DNA of 64,000 nucleotides from Rhizobiales bacterium PAR1 (GCA_002256205.1 NKIW01000006.1:254247-318246), one strand, 5' to 3'; shown: positions 56,446 through 64,000, counted from the stretch's first letter. Notes: a model not told the origin generated them from the sequence alone. A program made the numbers and translations.

Positions 56446-57662
56446 TGCCGCTGACCGATGTTGCGATTCGGGGTTTCAAGCCCGGCCAAAAGGTAGCCAA
56501 AAAGTCCGATGGCGGCGGTTTACAGCTTTGGGTGATGCCTTCCGGCTCGAAATTGTGGTGCCTCGCCTATCGGGACAGCCAAGGAAAATTCAAGAAACTA
56601 TCCTTTGGCGCTTACCCGGAAGTCACATTGGCCAAGGCGCGCGAAAAGCGGGAAGCGGCAAAGGTGCTCTTGGCATCCGGCCTTGATCCGGGCCAACACA
56701 AGAAGACAGAAAAGGCCCACAAGGCGATTGCCGAGGCCCACACCTTCGCGCTCATAGCCGCCGAATTGATCGACAAGAAACGGCGCGACGGGCGTGCGAC
56801 GGCAACCCTTGAAAAGACCGAATGGATGCTGGATTTCGCGTTGCCCGTTATTGGCTCACGACCGATCAAGGAAATCACCGCGCCGGAAATCTTGGGCGTG
56901 TTGCGTTCGGTTGAGGTGCGCGGACGTTATGAAACCGCCAAGCGCCTTCGCGCCGTCATCGGTGAAGTCTTTCGCTACGCGATTTCGACAACGCGAGCCG
57001 ATACCGATCCAACCTTTCACCTTCGGGGTGCGCTGACATCGCCAAAGGTCACGCATCGTGCGGCGATTACCGAGGCCAAGGCGCTTGGCGGGCTGATGCG
57101 CGCCATCGACGCCTTTCAGGGACAGCCGACGACCGTTGCCGCCCTGAAGTTGATGGCGCTTCTCTTTCCGCGTCCGGGCGAATTGCGCCTTGCCGAGTGG
57201 AAAGAGCTTGACGTTGAAAACGCGGTCTGGATCATCCCGGCAGCACGCATGAAGATGCGACGAGAGCATCGGGTTCCCTTGCCGCCGCAAGCCTTGGCCG
57301 TGCTGGAAAGCCTTCGCCCGATAACCGGGCATGGCGACCTCGTGTTTCCCGGCATTGTCTCGGTCAAAAAGCCAATCAGCGAAAACACGATGAACGTCGC
57401 GCTTCGCCGGATGGGCTACGGACAGGATGAAATGACGGCGCATGGCTTTCGTGCCGCCGCGTCAACGCTGCTGAACGAATCAGGCAAGTTTTCCGCCGAT
57501 GCCATCGAGCGTGCGCTTGCCCATCAGGACAAAGACGCCATCCGCCGCACCTATGCGCGCGGGGAATACTGGCCGGAGCGGATGAAAATGGCCGTCTGGT
57601 GGGCTGATTATCTCGACGCGCTTCGCAACGGCGCGAAGGTAATGCCGTTCAAGAGAGCGTGA
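56445..57662 (+). CDS. P4-type tyrosine integrase
   Basis: The protein of about 405 residues starts MPLTDVAIRGFKPGQKVAKK and continues DGGGLQLWVMPSGSKLW and FGAYPEVTLAKAREKREAAK, the DUF4102 arm-binding domain of P4-type integrases. The catalytic domain has Arg in LLFPRPGELRLAEW, His-x-x-Arg in AHGFRAAASTLL, His in ERALAHQDKDAIRR and a nearby Tyr (RTYARGEYW). It recombines the element with the tRNA-Thr 3' end. An upstream in-frame ATG at 56421 is possible. The repeats at its start may allow self-repression. Confidence 0.93.
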   Translation: MPLTDVAIRGFKPGQKVAKKSDGGGLQLWVMPSGSKLWCLAYRDSQGKFKKLSFGAYPEVTLAKAREKREAAKVLLASGLDPGQHKKTEKAHKAIAEAHTFALIAAELIDKKRRDGRATATLEKTEWMLDFALPVIGSRPIKEITAPEILGVLRSVEVRGRYETAKRLRAVIGEVFRYAISTTRADTDPTFHLRGALTSPKVTHRAAITEAKALGGLMRAIDAFQGQPTTVAALKLMALLFPRPGELRLAEWKELDVENAVWIIPAARMKMRREHRVPLPPQALAVLESLRPITGHGDLVFPGIVSVKKPISENTMNVALRRMGYGQDEMTAHGFRAAASTLLNESGKFSADAIERALAHQDKDAIRRTYARGEYWPERMKMAVWWADYLDALRNGAKVMPFKRA

Positions 57663-57665
57663 GGC

Positions 57666-58388
57666 ATGGAGAGGAAGGTACCGGTTGAATGGTTGATTGT
57701 TCCCAATATCGACCCCGACGCCTCGCTCCAAACGCTGGCTTTCTGGGTTTTGGAAACGGTCGAATCTGGTGAGATACTCTTTCAGAAGCATAAGGAATGG
57801 CCAGCCCTGAAGAACAGTTCGCTCCAAATGGCAATCAACATGGCAGCCATCGAAGGGCAGTCGGTGGGCGCGCAACAGGGTTTGAACGTCCTTCTGGCCA
57901 TTTCGGATAAGGCTGATGCCAAAATCAAGCAAGAATCCTTGAGCTTGAGCCACGCCTATGAGGATTGCCGCCAACAATACATTGAAAAAATCGCCGCTTT
58001 GGTTCTTCAGGCAACGCGAATGGTGCGAGAGGTTCCTAGACGAGCCAGACCTTTCAAATCATTGCCAAATTACGATGTATTCCATAATCCAGAATCGAGT
58101 TACGGCGCAAAGCTCAAGGTTTCGAGAGACGCATGGGAATTTTCCATTGCAAACACAGTTGCCCAAGCAAAAGAGACAACGGGACAGCTAACCGGTCTTA
58201 AAAAATTGGTCGACGAGGCGATTGAAGATGGCCGTCTTCGAGGGGACGGGGAAGAATTTGCTAGAATAAAACGGCTGGCGAACAGCATCTATCATAATTC
58301 AAAACTTTATCTCCCGCCGCAAGTCAGGGCACTCCGCGTCAGAGCGGTGGAGAGGGTCAATAAATCCATCGATATGATGACCTCCTAG
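57666..58388 (+). CDS. Unrecognised 240-residue island protein
   Basis: I do not recognise this protein. It starts MERKVPVEWLIVPNIDPDASL three bases after the integrase stop, so the two are probably co-transcribed. It looks mostly helical, with charged stretches (DKADAKIKQESLSLSHAYEDC and AIEDGRLRGDGEEFARIKRL), no membrane helix and no signal peptide, so it should be cytoplasmic. GC is lower than in the flanking chromosome, consistent with foreign origin. It could be an accessory to integration or an unknown defence-related protein; nothing in the sequence decides. Confidence 0.6.
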   Translation: MERKVPVEWLIVPNIDPDASLQTLAFWVLETVESGEILFQKHKEWPALKNSSLQMAINMAAIEGQSVGAQQGLNVLLAISDKADAKIKQESLSLSHAYEDCRQQYIEKIAALVLQATRMVREVPRRARPFKSLPNYDVFHNPESSYGAKLKVSRDAWEFSIANTVAQAKETTGQLTGLKKLVDEAIEDGRLRGDGEEFARIKRLANSIYHNSKLYLPPQVRALRVRAVERVNKSIDMMTS

Positions 58389-58466
58389 GTAGTCTCTCCC
58401 CTAGCCATTCTCCGAATCACCACTGGCTTTCGAAAGCCTTCGCATGTGGCCACAAGGAGAACGGGT

Positions 58467-58670
58467 ATGACATCTATCGACCGGCTAATTCCCTTCATCG
58501 AGGCCATGAGCATGGCCGGGATGCGATCCACCAAAGCCTATCAGGAAGTTGCTGCCGGACGGCTTGCCGTTGTCCGCAATGGTCGACGGACCTTCGTCCG
58601 GGCGAGCGAGTTGCGGCGTTATATCGACAGCCTTCCGGAAGTCCGCGCCAAAGCTTTGGTCAATGCCTAA
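58467..58670 (+). CDS. Small excisionase-like (MerR-type helix-turn-helix) protein
   Basis: The 67-residue protein begins at an ATG 8 bases after AAGGAG. It reads SMAGMRSTKAYQEVAAGRLAV then VRNGRRTFVRASELRRYIDSLP, the winged-helix pattern of excisionase/AlpA-type proteins. Such proteins bend att DNA or activate integrase genes. It overlaps the following gene by eight bases. Confidence 0.7.
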   Translation: MTSIDRLIPFIEAMSMAGMRSTKAYQEVAAGRLAVVRNGRRTFVRASELRRYIDSLPEVRAKALVNA

Positions 58671-59097
58671 GCGCCCGCATCGGCGGATGGTCAAAATCCA
58701 TCGAAGCTACACGGTGGACGAAGCCGCGCGGGCGCTAGGCGTTGCCAAGGGCACGATCCGGCGATGGCTCACGAGTGCCAAGCTATCTGCCGTCGAGGGG
58801 CTTCGTCCTGCCCTAATCCTTGGTAGCGAGATTGCTTGCTTTCTCGACAAACGCCAGAAGCCCAAACAAGTGTGCGCCCTTCAGGAGTGCTATTGCCTGA
58901 CGTGCAGGGCACCGCGTGAACCGGCGGGCGGCATGGCCGATATTATCCTGCACGCCAACGGCGGCGGCAACCTTCGGGCGTTGTGCGCCGTCTGTAGCGG
59001 CATCATGCACAAGCGGGTTTCCGGCACCGCAATTCCGGCTCTTCAGGCGATTCTGGACGTTGCAATCCAGCAGGCACTTCCACGCATAGGGAAGTGA
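58663..59097 (+). CDS. Helix-turn-helix protein with zinc-binding cysteine cluster
   Basis: The protein of 144 residues (136 if the ATG at 58687 is used) has a MerR/excisionase-type helix-turn-helix near residues 16-45 (YTVDEAARALGVAKGTIRRWL) and a cysteine group that could bind zinc: VCALQECYCLTC and, 30 residues later, LCAVCSGIMH. It is probably a DNA-binding regulator of the recombinase that follows 46 bases downstream. No exact family is recognised. Confidence 0.65.
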   Translation: MPKRPHRRMVKIHRSYTVDEAARALGVAKGTIRRWLTSAKLSAVEGLRPALILGSEIACFLDKRQKPKQVCALQECYCLTCRAPREPAGGMADIILHANGGGNLRALCAVCSGIMHKRVSGTAIPALQAILDVAIQQALPRIGK

Positions 59098-59143
59098 GCC
59101 TTCCCCTGTCCAAATGATCACTTTAAGAAGGAGGGGCTACCCC

Positions 59144-60250
59144 ATGCGAAAGCACCATCCCGCGAATGAGCGGATCAAACACAAATACCTGGGCCATCTC
59201 GCCAATGCCCGGCAGCTTTCCGAAGCCTCGATTGATCAGGTGACGGCAGCCATAGCCGCCTTTGAAGAAGCGAACAGATACCGTGATTTCAAGCTGTTCC
59301 GCATCGAGCAGGCGCATCAGTTCAAGAGGAAGCTTGCCGGACAGGTCAACGCGGAAACCGGCAAGCCTCTTGCCAAGGCGACGATCCATTCGCGCCTGAT
59401 GGCATTGAAAGCCTTCTTCGAATGGCTCTCACGCGAGCCGGGATATCGCAAGATCAACCACAACGATGCCGCCCATTTCAATCCGTCCGCCAATGATGGA
59501 CGCATCGCGGCGGCAACGCGCGAAAAGCCCGCACCAAGCATCGAGCAAATCCGGCATGTGCTGGCGTCTATGCCCGGTGATACCGATATCGAGAAGCGCA
59601 ACCGGGCCTTGGTTGCCTTTGCCATCCTGAGTGGCGCGCGGGATAATGCCATCGCCTCACTGTCCATCCGCCATATCGACCTTGCCGTGCGAACCGTGTT
59701 TCAGGACGCGCGCGCCGTGCGCACCAAACGCCGGAAAACCTTCACCTCCTGTTTTTTCCCGGTCGGTGATGACATTGAAACCATCGTTGCCGATTGGCTT
59801 GCGCACCTGACAACCGTGCTCCTGTTCGGGCTGGATGATCCGCTGTTTCCGAAAACGCGTGTTGCGGTTGGGGCAAGCGGCGGATTTGAAGCGGCGGGCC
59901 TTGAACGCCAGCACTGGACCAATGCGCAGGCGATCCGCACCATCTTCCGTGATGCCTTCACGGCGGCGGGCTTGCCCTACTTCAACCCGCATTCCCTTCG
60001 GAAGACCCTCACGCGGCTTGGCCAGAAGGTTTGCAGAGGCCCGGAGGAATTCAAGGCATGGAGCCAGAATTTCGGGCATGACAAGGTGGATACCACCTTC
60101 ACCAGCTACGGCACCGTTGCCAGCGAGCGGCAGGAGGAAATCTTTGCAGGAATGCGGGCCAAACCCGGCGAGGCAGCAAGCGGCGGCGATCCCGATGCCG
60201 CGACAATCCGGCAAGTTCTTGCGCATGTCGCCAAGCAGCACGCCTGCTAG
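59144..60250 (+). CDS. Second tyrosine-type recombinase
   Basis: The 368-residue protein starts at an ATG 9 bases after GGAGG. It has an N-terminal core-binding-like domain (HKYLGHLANARQLSEASIDQ, RLMALKAFFEWL) and a catalytic domain with Arg in LSGARDNAIASL, His-x-x-Arg in FNPHSLRKTL, His in NFGHDKVDTT and Tyr in FTSYG. It is unrelated in build to the P4-type integrase next to the tRNA. Together with the two HTH genes upstream it forms a compact module. Its stop overlaps the convergent MmeI-like gene by four bases. It may belong to a nested older element or serve another site. Confidence 0.88.
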   Translation: MRKHHPANERIKHKYLGHLANARQLSEASIDQVTAAIAAFEEANRYRDFKLFRIEQAHQFKRKLAGQVNAETGKPLAKATIHSRLMALKAFFEWLSREPGYRKINHNDAAHFNPSANDGRIAAATREKPAPSIEQIRHVLASMPGDTDIEKRNRALVAFAILSGARDNAIASLSIRHIDLAVRTVFQDARAVRTKRRKTFTSCFFPVGDDIETIVADWLAHLTTVLLFGLDDPLFPKTRVAVGASGGFEAAGLERQHWTNAQAIRTIFRDAFTAAGLPYFNPHSLRKTLTRLGQKVCRGPEEFKAWSQNFGHDKVDTTFTSYGTVASERQEEIFAGMRAKPGEAASGGDPDAATIRQVLAHVAKQHAC

Positions 60251-63084
60251 GCAGGCGCGCCCTTGCGGCCTCGCTTGGCTTTGGGGGCGGCAGCGGCAAG
60301 CACGGGCGCGGAAAGCTTCTCATAGAGGCCGAACAGATGTTCGACGCGCTCCCGGTCCGATGTGAAGGGCGCGGCGCGATAGAGCCTGTCGACGGCGGCA
60401 TCGAGCGCCTTGTGCGCCTTCCTGAGATCAGGCGGCATCACATCGGGGTCATAGAGATCGGCCAGCGTGGAACCGGGATGCGCCAACCGCGCATCGAGCA
60501 CCGCTTGCGCGAGGGTGCGGATTTTCGCCTTGGCCTTTTCATCGGCTTCCGGCCACGGGAAAGTATTGTAGACGATGCCGATGGAATATTGGTAATCGCT
60601 CTTCAACCGCCCGCCGATATGACGAAGCCAAGCCATGTGCATGGCTGAATTCAAAATACCGAAATGATAAATCTCTGCGTCAACAATAACTTGAACTAAT
60701 TGACTTGGAATAGTCGGAGGGGAAATCCATCCGATAGGTAGGTATTCACGTCTTTCTGAACTAACTTTTGGTATTGCCAGAAACGGCTTATCTGGAATCG
60801 TTGTTACCTCAAACTCAGTTGGCATATCAGCCAAATTGCGGGTGTTTTCCTTCCTGCTGGCCAATCTGTAGGCCTTTACTGCCGAAATACGTTCCATGAC
60901 ACTTGGCATTGAACGCAAAAGCTGCGGAGGAACGTCTCTAAGAGCAAGGATCCATCTGGAAATGCCGTTAATGAACTCGACCGAGCCAATAACCGGGCGA
61001 AAATACGTTGCAGCGTTTGGCTCGTTGGCTAGAAAGGCTGCCTTTTGAGAGTCATCAAAAAGATAGTGGCCATTGTCGACAATCTTTGATCCCATTCGCA
61101 TTAAGGGCACGTCAGCTAACGGCATCCTACGATCCAAAATGGTCAGATGCTTATTCGGAATATTTGAACAATCGACAAGATACGGCGAAAGCGCACCGTG
61201 CTGGCTTTCGACTGGCTCACCATTACCCTTGTCATAACTAAAGAGCCGCTTGATAGCGGGTTCATCGGCACGCTTTGCCAGCCCGACAATCACCACATGC
61301 ACATGCGCGACCCCGCGCGCATCCGATCCCCATGCAAAGGTGCGATGCGCAAAGGCGATTTCCAGCCCGTAGCGATCAAATAGCAGAGGCCAGAGCTGCG
61401 CGACCTGTTCGCCTTGCGTGATGGAATTGGTGGAAACAAAGCAAATGCGCGCCTGACCGCCTTTTACATAGGCCCCTGCCTTCAGGAACCACGCGCAGAC
61501 GTAATCCAGCGAGCCTGCACGCCCGCTCTTGGCATCAATAACTCGCGCCATTTGCAGGCGCTGTTCCGGGGTTTGGAAACTCTGGCCAATAAACGGCGGA
61601 TTGCCGAGAACATAAGAACACTTCTCCGGCGCGAGCACCGTTGCCCAATCCTTCTCCAGCGCATCGGCATGGTGAATATGCGGGGAAGCCTTGATCGGGA
61701 TGCGGGCATAGGCCTCGCCAAATTCAAGGCTGAGCCGGTTGTTCATGATGTGATCCATCATCCACAACGCGACTTCCGCGATGCGGGCGGGAAACTCACC
61801 AATTTCGATGCCATAGAACTGGCTGACATCAATTTTAGAAAGTGAGGCGACATTGAAAACGCGATCGGCATGGGTAAAGCCGGGACGGTTAAATACATCA
61901 GCGTAGAGGGTCTTCAGCACCTCAATTTCCAGATTTCGCAATTCCCGATAGGCGATAATCAGGAAGTTGCCGCACCCGCACGCCGGATCAAAAAACGTCA
62001 ACCCGGCCAGCTTGGCCTGAAAGGCCTGAAGCGCCTGCGCCCGCCCGGCCCCGCGCCGCGTCTTGGCCTTTTCCAGTTCGGCCTTGAGATCATCGAGGAA
62101 CAAAGGCCCGATGACCTTCAGGATGTTCTTTTCCGTGGTGTAATGCGCGCCCGATGCGCGGCGTTCCTTCGCGTTCATCACGGATTGGAACAGCGAGCCG
62201 AAAATCGCGGGCGAAATCGCATCCCAATTGAATTCGCAAGCTTCTATGAGAAGCGCCCGCATCGCCTTGTCAAAGGATGGTGTCGGCAGGCGTTCGCGGA
62301 AGAGATCGCCGTTGACGTAAGGGAAGGCGGCAAGGTCTTCGTCCAGCGCCTTCTGGCGCTTGTTCACCGGCTTATCCGGTGTGTTGAGCACGTCGAATAG
62401 GTTGTGCAACCATTGCCCGGTGTCGCTGCCATCCTCACTTGTGCGCCCGGTGATCAGGTCCAGAAACATGCCGCGTTGATCAAAGATGCCGGTGTCGTCC
62501 GCAAACAGGCAGAAAACCAAGCGCACAAGGAAGCGCTCCAGATCGTGCCCGTCATAGCCTGAAGCCTTGAGCGCATCGTGCAGCTTGCCCATGAGGGCGG
62601 CAGCTTCCACGTTGACCGGGTCTTGGTCCTTGAATTCGCGCTTCTGAACGCCAAGAATGAACGTGAACCGCTCGATGTGCTTGTGCAGATCGGGAAGAGC
62701 AAAGGCGACAGGCCCCCCGCCTTCCTCCAGATCGTGCAGTTCAAACGTCTGGAAATCGGAGAGAAGGATATAGCGCGGTAATTCCGCATCCTTCAGGCCG
62801 GGGAAATAATCGAGCGCTTGCGTCTTGGCTTTCTTCAGATCGCGCCCGGCGCTCTTTTGCTCGACAAGCAGGACGCCTTTCCAGAAGAGATCAATGAAGC
62901 CGCGCTTCTCGCCTAGTAGCCTGATCGGCGCTTCGAAGCTCGCAACCTTCCGGCGCTGCACGCCGAACACCTCGAAAAAATCATTGTAGAAGCTATGGGT
63001 TTCGCCGCGCTCATAGACGGCCTCTTTCCAATCATCAGAAAACTTGGCCGCACGCGCCCGAATTTCGTTCCAGCTTAACCGCAT
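60247..63084 (-). CDS. MmeI-like single-chain restriction-modification enzyme (Type IIL/IIG)
   Basis: The 945-residue protein combines nuclease, adenine methyltransferase and target recognition. The N-terminal nuclease site is Asp65, Glu75 and Lys77 (GFIDLFWKGVLLVEQKSAG), the D-x9-ExK pattern of MmeI. A helical spacer (about 140-300) leads to the methyltransferase: motif X at GAHYTTEKNILKVIGPLFL, motif I DPACGCGNFLI (366-376) and motif IV GNPPFIG (494-500), the NPPF of N6-adenine enzymes. The region 590-850 is a likely target recognition domain, followed by a helical C-end and a basic tail. It would modify one strand and cut about 20 bases away. No separate modification or specificity gene is nearby. 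The start at 63084 is used; 63126 is possible. Confidence 0.88.
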   Translation of the reverse strand: MRLSWNEIRARAAKFSDDWKEAVYERGETHSFYNDFFEVFGVQRRKVASFEAPIRLLGEKRGFIDLFWKGVLLVEQKSAGRDLKKAKTQALDYFPGLKDAELPRYILLSDFQTFELHDLEEGGGPVAFALPDLHKHIERFTFILGVQKREFKDQDPVNVEAAALMGKLHDALKASGYDGHDLERFLVRLVFCLFADDTGIFDQRGMFLDLITGRTSEDGSDTGQWLHNLFDVLNTPDKPVNKRQKALDEDLAAFPYVNGDLFRERLPTPSFDKAMRALLIEACEFNWDAISPAIFGSLFQSVMNAKERRASGAHYTTEKNILKVIGPLFLDDLKAELEKAKTRRGAGRAQALQAFQAKLAGLTFFDPACGCGNFLIIAYRELRNLEIEVLKTLYADVFNRPGFTHADRVFNVASLSKIDVSQFYGIEIGEFPARIAEVALWMMDHIMNNRLSLEFGEAYARIPIKASPHIHHADALEKDWATVLAPEKCSYVLGNPPFIGQSFQTPEQRLQMARVIDAKSGRAGSLDYVCAWFLKAGAYVKGGQARICFVSTNSITQGEQVAQLWPLLFDRYGLEIAFAHRTFAWGSDARGVAHVHVVIVGLAKRADEPAIKRLFSYDKGNGEPVESQHGALSPYLVDCSNIPNKHLTILDRRMPLADVPLMRMGSKIVDNGHYLFDDSQKAAFLANEPNAATYFRPVIGSVEFINGISRWILALRDVPPQLLRSMPSVMERISAVKAYRLASRKENTRNLADMPTEFEVTTIPDKPFLAIPKVSSERREYLPIGWISPPTIPSQLVQVIVDAEIYHFGILNSAMHMAWLRHIGGRLKSDYQYSIGIVYNTFPWPEADEKAKAKIRTLAQAVLDARLAHPGSTLADLYDPDVMPPDLRKAHKALDAAVDRLYRAAPFTSDRERVEHLFGLYEKLSAPVLAAAAPKAKRGRKGAPA

Positions 63085-63289
63085 GAATGCCCCGCCCGGA
63101 TCGCCGCACTTGCTCGACAGCAACATGCTCGCAATTCTATGGTTACGGGCAGGGATGATTCACGGCAAGCGCGAGGTTCTGGCGATGGCGGGCGAAGCGG
63201 TTTCGTTGGCAGGCGGCAGCATCAGGAATTTCTGAGATTACCGAAAAATATTCCCGATGACCGCCGAAAACCGCTCGTAGCCGCGAAAT

Positions 63290-63312
63290 ATGTGGGCCTT
63301 ATTGTGGGCCTT
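63290..63312. repeat. Paired 11-bp repeats near the right end of the element
   Basis: ATGTGGGCCTT at 63290-63300 and TTGTGGGCCTT at 63302-63312, period 12, matching the pair at 56392-56414. Candidate arm-type integrase sites. Confidence 0.7.
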
Positions 63313-63364
63313 TGTCAGAATTTTCGAAATTATTTCATTATTTTACAGATGGATAATGCGATTC

Positions 63365-63380
63365 TTCGATTCCCTCTTGC
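63365..63380 (+). repeat. Right attachment site (att)
   Basis: Identical 16-bp copy of the tRNA-Thr 3' segment at 56259-56274. The match stops before GGCACCA, so the tRNA end is not fully regenerated here. Confidence 0.85.
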
Positions 63381-63540
63381 CTACCCCCTTCGCAGACAGC
63401 CATAGACCACCGCAAACCGGCCAAAAATGCCGGTTTTTTGCTGTCTGGCGGCCATTTGTGGCTGTGCGACCAGTGTGCCATGCCACGGGCTTTAGCGTGA
63501 TGCCAACAAACTCTGTCGCATGATGCTGGTAGGGAACGTT
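63381..63540 (+). pseudogene. Decayed copy of the element's left end (remnant of a second element)
   Basis: Sequence right of the att copy mirrors 56275-56450: CAGACA, a CCGGC hairpin terminator with T run (63414-63439), TGCTGT, and a segment GCGTGATGCCAACAAAC that parallels GCGCGATGCCAGCAAAC at the integrase upstream start. Here the frame stops after a few codons (ATG at 63500, TGA soon after). So it looks like the start of a lost integrase gene. Confidence 0.6.
63414..63439 (+). terminator. Hairpin terminator to the right of the att copy
   Basis: AAACCGGC and GCCGGTTT form an 8-bp stem with a 7-base loop and six T, homologous to the one at 56314-56340. Confidence 0.8.
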
Positions 63541-63870
63541 CGGCCTTTTGGAAGCCATGGCTGCCATCAGAGGGCATATAGGGCGGAGGCTGTGGTCCGG
63601 CTCGCCATCTGATTCCGCCGCTCCTGTTCAAAAATACGAGGTTGAATCACATCAAAGTGGTGTGCGATCGGAATTGCAGGGGCAAGCGGACAGCGATTGT
63701 CCGCTGGTTGCACGGAATCCGGGGCGGCTTTTCCCCTACGATCCCAAGAAATTTTGCGCTGCAAAATTGTTTTCATTCGCCTGTCATCGAAAATTTCCTA
63801 GTCTTTTGAAGGTGATTCGCAGGGTGTCTGCCCGCGATGCACGTCGGCTTGTGCGATTTTTTGAAAAAGG
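63541..63870. other. Intergenic stretch between the element remnant and the strong promoter
   Basis: No convincing gene is seen in these 330 bases. It becomes AT-rich toward the promoter and contains a perfect 8-bp inverted repeat (AATTTTGC/GCAAAATT) at 63750-63768. Confidence 0.5.
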
Positions 63871-63873
63871 TCG

Positions 63874-63902
63874 TTGACAGGTCTGAGGGGTGCGCCTATA
63901 CC
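63874..63902 (+). promoter_or_regulatory. Near-consensus strong sigma-70 promoter, possibly of an rRNA operon
   Basis: A perfect -35 TTGACA (63874-63879), a 17-base spacer and TATACC (63897-63902). The bases that follow to the window's end (63903-64000) contain no start codon with ribosome site and no protein frame, as expected for an untranslated rRNA leader. The 16S gene itself would lie beyond the window, so the target is inferred. Confidence 0.65.
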
Positions 63903-64000
63903 AACGTCACTGGCGACGCACATCGCGGCGCGCCGATCACTGTTCTCTAAATTCTGGTTTTGGCCGGGGTTAGGGCGAAAGCCCGGGAAGCCTGTGATCT

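Larger units (their letters stand above)
56259..63380. mobile_element. Integrated mobilisable element/genomic island in tRNA-Thr, about 7.1 kb
   Basis: The region is bounded by a 16-bp direct repeat and starts with a P4-family integrase next to the tRNA. Contents in order: integrase, unknown 240-residue protein, excisionase-like protein, HTH/zinc protein, second tyrosine recombinase, and a convergent MmeI-like restriction-modification enzyme. Paired 11-bp repeats with 12-base spacing lie near both ends. It has no conjugation, replication or phage structural gene, so it is a passive island that would rely on others for transfer. The genes have lower and more mixed GC than the flanks in places (58.0-58.4 kb and 60.6-61.3 kb). 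Confidence 0.88.

Noticed and set aside
56714..56745. Further AGGCCCACA copies inside the integrase gene as extra arm sites
   Set aside because: They are imperfect, lack the 12-base spacing and encode conserved-looking protein sequence, so they may be coincidental.
63548..63877. Open frame of 109 codons left of the strong promoter
   Set aside because: No ribosome site, no family resemblance and it runs into the -35 element.

Overview
The window looks like chromosomal DNA of an alphaproteobacterium, most likely of the order Hyphomicrobiales (Rhizobiales). The evidence is high GC coding sequence throughout, the hemC-hemD-Mic60-HemY gene order, the ccmABCDG operon, a lone TadG-like protein, an Omp25/RopB-type porin, and the NasT/NasS plus NrtABC-NirBD-NasA-CysG nitrate assimilation set. 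No rRNA gene or other species marker is present, so I cannot name a genus.

Layout. 1-2.7 kb (minus): edge of an oligopeptide-type ABC transporter gene with a DUF1028 protein and a gamma-glutamyltransferase. 2.9-5.4 kb (minus): a GGDEF/EAL membrane protein preceded by a small secreted molybdopterin-fold protein that has no cysteine. 5.5-11.5 kb: a tungstate-type ABC transporter (tupBCA) with trmO (minus), divergent from a degenerate MoeA-like gene and a MoeA-periplasmic-binding fusion (plus). 11.6-16 kb: TadG-like protein, homogentisate dioxygenase, dienelactone hydrolase family protein and a tiny lipoprotein-like gene. 16.1-20.1 kb (minus): ffh-rpsP-rimM-trmD-rplS. 20.4-28.2 kb: LysE exporter, GyrI-like and phytase-like secreted proteins, dapF-mtaB-ftsY, a FAH-family enzyme and yciB. 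28.3-31.2 kb (minus): ccmABCDG. 31.6-35.2 kb: aconitase and a DUF1223 protein.

35.3-47.5 kb is a complete nitrate assimilation locus: regulators nasT-nasS, then nrtABC (uptake), nirBD (nitrite to ammonium), nasA (nitrate to nitrite) and cysG (siroheme for NirB). Both transcription units have a sigma-54 type -24/-12 element. The nrtA leader carries two stem-loops with A1/G4 hexaloops, the second overlapping a strong terminator, which is the layout expected for NasT (ANTAR) antitermination. Nitrogen status would drive transcription and nitrate would release the terminator.

47.5-56.1 kb: DUF1761 protein, porin, EVE protein, gpsA-tsaD, and hemC-hemD-Mic60-HemY.

56.2-63.4 kb is a small integrated element in the 3' end of tRNA-Thr(CGU), bounded by a 16-bp direct repeat. 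It carries a P4-type integrase, an unknown 240-residue protein, an excisionase-like protein, a HTH/zinc protein, a second tyrosine recombinase, and an MmeI-like single-chain restriction-modification enzyme. Beyond the right repeat there is a decayed copy of the element's left end, indicating an earlier or tandem insertion. The last 130 bases hold a near-consensus strong promoter, possibly of an rRNA operon lying outside the window. No CRISPR array and no insertion sequence were seen.
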